Below are positions 59,214 to 64,000 of a DNA stretch of 64,000 nucleotides, piece after piece. This DNA is from Microbulbifer yueqingensis. Lineage in GTDB: Bacteria > Pseudomonadota > Gammaproteobacteria > Pseudomonadales > Cellvibrionaceae. Position 1 is the stretch's first letter; the number at the start of each line of letters is the position of its first letter. Under the pieces are notes generated by a model. It searched no databases and was not told the DNA's origin. It saw only the letters and a program-made list of their open reading frames with translations. The stretch spans positions 572,963 through 636,962 of the forward strand of contig NZ_FNFH01000001.1 of assembly GCF_900100355.1 (NCBI RefSeq), written 5' to 3'. Both the position numbers and the translations under genes were made by a program.

Positions 59214-59751
59214 GTCCGAGAAATCTGTAAATCGCGGTCCCGGGCTAGTCCCGGGATTCGCGCCCCCAGCTGGGCTCCTCCCCCGGGCCCCGGCGGTCCG
59301 CGCCAGCGGCGTGAGCAGGGCCAGCAATCACCTCTCAACCACCAGAACCCCATGAGTCGTCATGCCGGCGCAGGCCGGCATCCAGGAGCCCCAGGGCTCC
59401 GGCGGCGGCACGGCACCACCCGCGCCCCTTTTGCTATCCAGCAAAGAGGCAGCGCTTCGGCCCTCGGTAGTTCTGGATGCCGGCCTGCGCCGGCATGCCG
59501 AGTTAGCTGGGGTTTGCGAGCTTTCCGCTCGCTCATCAATCTCCGTGCACTCCCACTTCCCCCAACTACCGCAACGCTAATACGGTATTAACACAAGCGT
59601 AAATAAGACGCGCACTCATTCGCGCGACAAAACAATATAGATAAACAATTTTTGGGGAGAAAAGAGTGGTCCCCGCGTCCAGCACTATTCCCTGTCGCAA
59701 GAAATGGGGTAACCTCAAGGACGGTAGCAATTGGAAAATGGGAGATGGAAC
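59214..59751. repeat. Gene-free gap with a perfect 25-bp inverted repeat pair
   Basis: In a 538-base gap, the 25 bases at 59361-59385 (starting catgccggcgcaggccggca) recur exactly in inverse orientation at 59473-59497, with 87 bases between. Each arm is itself palindromic around ccggc. The right end (59575-59650) is an AT-rich promoter-like zone before the cytochrome gene. Small frames here lack ribosome sites. Confidence 0.85.
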
Positions 59752-60312
59752 ATGGCTACTTCAATTCCCGAGCGCTGGCACCCCCTCAGCAGGAGCCTGC
59801 ACTGGCTGATCGCGATACTGTTCCTGTGCGCCTGGGGCTCGGTGGAACTGCATGAGAGTTACCAGCGCGGCGATCCCATGCGCAGCTGGTGGATGGTCCT
59901 GCATTTCTCCATCGGCCTGACCATCCTGCTGCTTGTACTTGCCAGGATCTATGGCCGCACCGCCCATCCGCGCCCGCAGCTGTACGGTGGCCGCTGGCAG
60001 CGCAAGGTCTCGCTGTCGGTGGAGGGACTGATGTATGTCGTCATGCTCGCCATGCCCATCACCGGCCTGGCCATGCGCCAGTTCGAGGGCGACGAGACCC
60101 TGGTTTTCTGGCTGTTCAGGATCCCCGCTTTGGTACAAGAAAACGAAGGCATCGCCGAGCAGCTGGAGTTCTTCCACAAGGAACTGATCTGGAACACCTT
60201 CCTCGGCCTGCTGGTTCTGCATATCGCGGGCGCACTGTGGCACCACTTCGGCAAGGGCGACGCAACCCTGCGCCATATGCTGCCGTGGGGACGTAACAGC
60301 CAGGGCTCCTGA
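59752..60312 (+). CDS. Cytochrome b561-family protein
   Basis: A 186-residue membrane cytochrome with four helices and the bis-haem pattern: His in RSLHWLIAILF and MVLHFSIGLTILLLV, and in LEFFHKELIWNTFLGLLVLHIAGALWHHFG. This is the bacterial cytochrome b561/CybB type, which moves electrons between the quinone pool and periplasmic acceptors (or superoxide). The frame opens seven codons earlier; ATG 59752 has ggaga at seven bases. Confidence 0.9.
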   Translation: MATSIPERWHPLSRSLHWLIAILFLCAWGSVELHESYQRGDPMRSWWMVLHFSIGLTILLLVLARIYGRTAHPRPQLYGGRWQRKVSLSVEGLMYVVMLAMPITGLAMRQFEGDETLVFWLFRIPALVQENEGIAEQLEFFHKELIWNTFLGLLVLHIAGALWHHFGKGDATLRHMLPWGRNSQGS

Positions 60313-60315
60313 ATC

Positions 60316-60606
60316 TCACCGATGATGCGCGGTTACCAGCGGAAGGTAACGCGCATCAAACCGGTCCAGGTGCAGCCATCTCACCACCATCAAGGCGAGT
60401 ATCCCCGCAGCTATTACCAGGTCCCCACGAACAATAAAGAACTTCAGTAGCAGCAACAGCACCAGGCTCAGGGCCACGGAATACAAGACACTGATTTCCA
60501 CTGCCCCGCCACAGGCACGACAATGAGTGCCGCCGGCAAGCTCTGCAGTAGCAATAGCCCGCTCCCCACAGCCCGGACATGGGCGCACTTCAGTCGTTTC
60601 TACCAT
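60316..60606 (-). CDS. Small zinc-ribbon membrane protein
   Basis: A 96-residue protein with two CxxC pairs (Cys10/Cys13 in CPGCGE and Cys29/Cys32 in CRACGG), which make a zinc ribbon. Two hydrophobic helices follow (about 36-53 and 57-73) and a His-rich end (VTAHHR). I do not recognise a named family. It lies 79 bases after the double-glycine peptide on the same strand and may be co-transcribed, which would make it a candidate accessory or immunity protein; this is inference only. ATG 60606 is preferred over a start eleven codons upstream. Confidence 0.6.
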   Translation of the reverse strand: MVETTEVRPCPGCGERAIATAELAGGTHCRACGGAVEISVLYSVALSLVLLLLLKFFIVRGDLVIAAGILALMVVRWLHLDRFDARYLPLVTAHHR

Positions 60607-60685
60607 CGCAGCTATTCCATTCAGCCGAACCGCGACCAACCCGACTTACGCCAGGTTGGTCATAGAAATTGCTGAGTTTTCCCGA

Positions 60686-60877
60686 TCAGTCCCGATCTAA
60701 ACTCTTTGCAAGGTCATAAGTGCCATAGGCTATCGATGCACTGCTGGCATAGTGACGTACAAGCTGGCTCGTCACAAACCTCGTCCCGACGCTGACTGCC
60801 AGACTAAGTGCTGGCCCAAGGACAAACGGGAGGCCTCCGCTGACCAGCTCAAGTTCGCTTTCCTTCAGTTCTTTCAT
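60686..60877 (-). CDS. Double-glycine-leader peptide, putative bacteriocin/microcin precursor
   Basis: A 63-residue peptide whose N-terminus MKELKESELELVSGG fits the class II bacteriocin leader (charged start, ELxxVSGG). Such leaders are cut after GG by the peptidase domain of an ABC exporter during secretion. The predicted 48-residue core is hydrophobic and glycine/alanine/serine-rich in its first half (LPFVLGPALSLAVSVG) with a polar tail, no cysteine. An aagga site lies a few bases upstream of the ATG. No peptidase-ABC exporter (C39) or membrane-fusion gene is in the window, so export must use machinery elsewhere if the gene is active. Confidence 0.65.
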   Translation of the reverse strand: MKELKESELELVSGGLPFVLGPALSLAVSVGTRFVTSQLVRHYASSASIAYGTYDLAKSLDRD

Positions 60878-61428
60878 ATCCTTATCCTCTTATTGGTTTC
60901 TGCAGTAGCACCTGCTCAACCACCAAAGAGCCGGAAATACCGGGTTGTCCGTTACGGCCTTTACACCTGCCCAGGTGCAGGAAAAATGTAATCACCCTTA
61001 CCTCGCGAGGCAATTGCCGGCTGCACAAAATACAACAGCAACCAGCCAATGCGAGACCTGAATCACAGCACTCAGCCAGTAAGAAAATAAGGAGTAAAAT
61101 AAAATCGGGAAATAATTTTAGCCGCTCGGATTAAGCCCAATTTTTCTTACGTTACGGGCGTGAGCCAGGGATTGCTGAGCGGGGCTTACGCCAGAGACAG
61201 GAGCATGGCGACGCCGGTCAGGCCGTGCGAAAAAAACCTTGCAGGAGCGGTCGGGGCGCGCCCGGCCCATGGCCGTGAACACCCACGCATCTGGGCGAAG
61301 TTCCAGATGCCCGGCAAGGTGGATTGGTCCAGGTAGGCTGGCCCAATTAACCTGGTAAAAGCAGGATTGGTATAGGAGGAGGGAAATAACACAGGCGCGA
61401 CCGGGGCCGCGCCTGCAGAAGGGGTGGG
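60878..61428. other. Gene-free stretch between the GG-peptide and the helicase
   Basis: These 551 bases include a locally AT-rich part (61080-61160) and a hairpin-like cacctg-ccc-aggtg at about 60964. One REP-like element lies at 61241-61279 and the helicase terminator is at the right end. Short frames here have no ribosome site or recognisable product. Confidence 0.5.
61392..61415 (-). terminator. Candidate terminator of the DEAD-box helicase gene
   Basis: The stem caggcgcg pairs with cgcgcctg just after the helicase stop on the minus strand; the following tgttattt is a weak T run. Confidence 0.5.
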
Positions 61429-63183
61429 TTACTGCGCTTTCTTACGCGGCTTGGCACCCGGCTTGGGACCGGCCTTGGGCTTGCGCTTGCCCTGCGGCGG
61501 CTTGCCGGCGCTGTCTGCCAGGCGGGAGATATTCATCGGCTTGCCGACCACGCGTACTTTCTTCAGGTGATTGAAGATTTCCTTCGGCATGCCCTCGGGC
61601 AGGTCGACGGTGGTGTACTCGGGGTAGATCTCGATACGGCCGATATAGGAACTCTCCAGGTCCACCTCGTTGGAGATCGCGCCAACGATATTGCCGGGCT
61701 TTACGCCCGCCTCGCGGCCCACCTCGATGCGGTAACGCTCCATGCCCTCGTCGGGCGGCGGCATCTTCTTGTCCTTGTCGTAACCGCCCTGCTTGCGTCC
61801 GCGGGGTTCGTCGTCGCGCTCGCGACGCTCGCGTTTCTCGCGGGGCTTGAATTCCTGCTCCTTGACGAACAGCGGCTGGTCGCCCTGGGCCATGGCGGCC
61901 AACGCGGCAGCCACGTCGAGGGGGTCGGAATCATTCGCTTCCAGGTACTGCTCCACCAGCTGGCGGTAGGGTGCCAGGTCGACACCGCCCTCCATGGTGG
62001 CGGTGATGCGGTCGCGGAAGCGCTGCATGCGCGCGTCGTTCACCGCCGCGGCGCTGGGCAGTTCCAGCTGCTCGATGGGCTTCTTGGTAGCCCGCTCGAT
62101 CGAGCGCAGCATGCGCCGCTCGCGCGGGGCCACGAACAGGATGGCATCGCCCTCGCGGCCGGCACGGCCGGTGCGCCCGATGCGGTGGATATAAGACTCG
62201 GTGTCGTAGGGGATGTCGTAGTTGATCACGTGGCTGATGCGCGCCACGTCCAGGCCGCGTGCGGCCACGTCGGTAGCCACCACGATATCAAGCTTGCCCT
62301 TCTTCAGCTTATCGATCACGGCCTCGCGCAGGTTCTGCGCCATATCGCCGTTCAGCGCCGAGCTGGCGAAGCCGCGCGCCGCCAGCTTGTCGGCCAGCTC
62401 CACGGTGCTGTTCTTGGTGCGCACGAAGATGATGGTGGCGTCCACCGGCTCTGCCTCGAGGATACGGGTCAGCGCGTCCAGCTTGTGCAGGCCGCCTACC
62501 GGCCAGAAGCGCTGGCGGATGGTTTCGGCGGTCTCGGTCTTGACGCGGATCTTCACCTCCACCGGGTCGCGCAGGTGCTCGCGGGCGATGCGCGCGATCT
62601 CCTTCGGCATGGTGGCGGAGAAGAGCGCGATCTGGCGCTCCTTCGGCAGCTGCTCCAGCACCCACTGCACGTCGTCGATGAAGCCCATGCGCAGCATCTC
62701 GTCGGCCTCGTCCAGCACCAGCGTCTTCAGGTTGGAGAGGTCCAGGCTGCCACGGCGCATATGGTCCATGACCCGGCCGGGAGTGCCCACCACCAGCTGC
62801 ACGCCGCGCTGGAGCTGCTTAATCTGGCCGCGGTAATCGGCGCCGCCGTAGATGGGCGCCACATGGAAGCCCTTCAGGTTCTGGGCGTAGGACTGGCAGG
62901 CCTCGGCCACCTGGATGGCCAGCTCCCGCGTGGGTGCCAGCACCAGCGCCTGCGGACGGCGGTTTTTCAGGTCCAGCTGCGCCAGCAGCGGCAGCGCGAA
63001 GGCAGCGGTCTTGCCGGTGCCGGTCTGGGCCTGGCCCAGCACGTCGTGTCCCGCCAGCAGGGACGGAATCGTCTGCGCCTGGATGGGGGACGGGGTTTCG
63101 TAGCCCAGCGTCTGCACGGCAGAGAGGATCTCGGACGGCAGGTCCAGCTGGTCAAAGCCAATCGGCTTGGGGGTATCGGTCAT
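61429..63183 (-). CDS. DEAD-box ATP-dependent RNA helicase, DeaD/CsdA type
   Basis: A 584-residue RNA helicase. All DEAD-box motifs are seen: Q-motif and AQTGTGKT, PTRELAIQV, TPGRV, DEAD, SAT, and HRIGRTGRAG in the second domain. A C-terminal RNA-binding (DbpA/CsdA-like) domain (about 480-555) and a Lys/Pro-rich tail follow, as in DeaD, which helps 50S assembly and mRNA turnover in the cold. Either ATG 63183 (MTDTPKP) or GTG 63195 may start it; neither has a clear ribosome site. Confidence 0.92.
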   Translation of the reverse strand: MTDTPKPIGFDQLDLPSEILSAVQTLGYETPSPIQAQTIPSLLAGHDVLGQAQTGTGKTAAFALPLLAQLDLKNRRPQALVLAPTRELAIQVAEACQSYAQNLKGFHVAPIYGGADYRGQIKQLQRGVQLVVGTPGRVMDHMRRGSLDLSNLKTLVLDEADEMLRMGFIDDVQWVLEQLPKERQIALFSATMPKEIARIAREHLRDPVEVKIRVKTETAETIRQRFWPVGGLHKLDALTRILEAEPVDATIIFVRTKNSTVELADKLAARGFASSALNGDMAQNLREAVIDKLKKGKLDIVVATDVAARGLDVARISHVINYDIPYDTESYIHRIGRTGRAGREGDAILFVAPRERRMLRSIERATKKPIEQLELPSAAAVNDARMQRFRDRITATMEGGVDLAPYRQLVEQYLEANDSDPLDVAAALAAMAQGDQPLFVKEQEFKPREKRERRERDDEPRGRKQGGYDKDKKMPPPDEGMERYRIEVGREAGVKPGNIVGAISNEVDLESSYIGRIEIYPEYTTVDLPEGMPKEIFNHLKKVRVVGKPMNISRLADSAGKPPQGKRKPKAGPKPGAKPRKKAQ

Positions 63184-63195
63184 TTCGGAGTTCAC

Positions 63196-63528
63196 TTGAA
63201 TCTATACAGGAGGCCAGGCGTGGCCGGGTATCCGCTGGATACACCATAGCTCACAGCCGCACATTGCTGGGCAGGCGAATAAGCCCACTGACAGCACCCG
63301 CTATCTTCAAGCTCGTTCAACGCAGTACAGGGGCCTTTGGCGAGGAGGTCTGTTACCCAATGAGGCTAATGTCCCGTCTCCAGCCGCGGCAAACGGGCCG
63401 GGGGACAGAAGGCCGCGCAGTCTAACAGAGTCGGGGGGACAGATCAGTATATTTTTTGCTCAGCTCCGCAGGGGGGCGCAGCCAACGGCCGAGCGCGGCC
63501 CGACCGCTCCTACCAAAGACGGCAAACG
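63196..63528. other. Gene-free gap with one REP-like element
   Basis: The 333-base gap upstream of the helicase holds an inverted REP-like copy at 63487-63512 (ggccgagcgcggcccgaccg then ctccta). The stretch 63196-63330 is the likely long leader and promoter of the helicase mRNA. No gene was seen. Confidence 0.5.
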
Positions 63529-64000
63529 TCAGGGGGTGAAGGGGAACACCAGCGGCAGCAGGGCCAGCACGGTGATCGAGTAGGCAATGGCCAGCGGCAG
63601 GCCGGCGCGGAAGAAGTCGCGCAGATGGTAGCCGCCCAGGTTCTGCACCATCAGGTTGGTCTGGTAGCCAAACGGCGTCAGGAAGCTGGCGCTGGCACCG
63701 TAGGCCACCGCCATCACGAACGGCATCCAGCTCACTCCGAAACTCTCCGCCAGGCTCCAGGCCAGCGGGAATGCCAGGGCGGCGGCGGCGTTGTTGGTCA
63801 TCAGCTCGGTCAGGGCCAGGGTCAGCAGGAAAACCCCCACCAGCCCCACATAGGGCCCGGCGCCGGCCACCGTACCGCGCAGGCCGCTCGCCAGTGAATC
63901 GGCCAGGCCGCTGCCGGCAAAAGCCTCGGCCAGCACCAGCGCGCTGGCGATGATCAGCCAGATCTGGAACGGGAAACGCCGCTGAAGCTCGCTGGTGGAA
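63529..64000 (-). CDS. SLC13/DASS-type permease, truncated by the window edge
   Basis: The C-terminal 157 residues of a membrane transporter. The frame is open to the window edge (ending at base 64000), so the N-terminal part lies outside. Family features are the LTELMTNNAAAALAFPLAWSLAESFG helix with the TNN motif, and MAVAYGASASFLTPFGYQTNLMVQNLGGY, the second signature of anion:Na+ symporters of the SLC13 family (often with TrkA-C domains). The substrate (sulfate, dicarboxylate, other) cannot be told from this part. Confidence 0.85.
   Translation of the reverse strand, partial: STSELQRRFPFQIWLIIASALVLAEAFAGSGLADSLASGLRGTVAGAGPYVGLVGVFLLTLALTELMTNNAAAALAFPLAWSLAESFGVSWMPFVMAVAYGASASFLTPFGYQTNLMVQNLGGYHLRDFFRAGLPLAIAYSITVLALLPLVFPFTP

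Noticed and set aside
61186-61392. 68-codon frame on - between the GG-peptide and the helicase
   Set aside because: It crosses a REP-like repeat, has no ribosome site and no recognisable product.

Overview
The window is a GC-rich, densely coded stretch of a gammaproteobacterial chromosome. Gene order follows closely the block known from Pseudomonas aeruginosa (lpoA-yraN-diaA-dolP ... sspBA-pet-rpsI-rplM-zapE ... degS-hisD-hisG-murA-ibaG-mlaC / kdsDC-lptCAB-rpoN-hpf-ptsN-rapZ-npr ... yjgA-yhdP-rng-maf-mreDCB / gatCAB). Protein flavour and the accessory genes suggest a marine, Microbulbifer- or Cellvibrionales-like bacterium. That is an inference from synteny and protein resemblance, not a phylogenetic result. 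No tRNA, rRNA, CRISPR array, transposase, integrase or prophage gene was seen.

Layout. 1-3226: envelope genes on + (lpoA cut by the window edge, yraN, diaA, dolP), closed by a bidirectional terminator. 3360-9320: an insertion relative to the Pseudomonas order, holding a thiolase, a lemA-M48 protease pair, a Yip1 membrane protein and a membrane diguanylate cyclase. 9446-15868 (-): sspB-sspA, the bc1 complex (petA plus a single gene encoding cytochrome b and c1 together), rpsI-rplM and zapE. 16083-24009: zapG, sat, degS, an NTF2-like secreted protein, hisD-hisG, murA-ibaG-mlaC. 24300-34959 (+): yrbG, Kdo synthesis (kdsD, kdsC), LPS transport (lptC, lptA, lptB), rpoN with its nitrogen-PTS neighbours (hpf, ptsN, rapZ, npr), mgtE and darP. 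35050-45811 (-): a membrane protein of unknown function, a lipoprotein MsrB, yhdP, rng, maf, mreD-mreC-mreB. 46279-49546 (+): gatCAB. 49547-64000: a looser accessory region with an acyl-CoA synthetase, a CysZ-like protein, an MHYT protein, purU, pepQ, a secreted amidohydrolase, a cytochrome b561, a small double-glycine-leader peptide with a zinc-ribbon membrane protein beside it, a DEAD-box helicase and a truncated SLC13-type permease.

How it works together. Most of the window builds and guards the cell envelope: peptidoglycan precursor synthesis and its synthase activator (murA, lpoA), LPS inner-core sugar and LPS transport (kdsDC, lptCAB), lipid homeostasis (mlaC, yhdP, dolP), rod shape (mreBCD), division (zapE, zapG) and envelope stress (degS). 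A second theme is respiration and translation (bc1, L13/S9, GatCAB). Intergenic gaps in the last third carry a family of GC-rich palindromic repeats built around GTAGGAGCGG...CGCGG, and one perfect 25-bp inverted repeat pair.

Most unusual points: cytochrome b and c1 are one continuous reading frame; mreC appears to start at an ATT codon; mlaC stands without mlaFED or mlaB at the position where those genes normally lie; and a 63-residue peptide at 60686-60877 carries a textbook double-glycine export leader.
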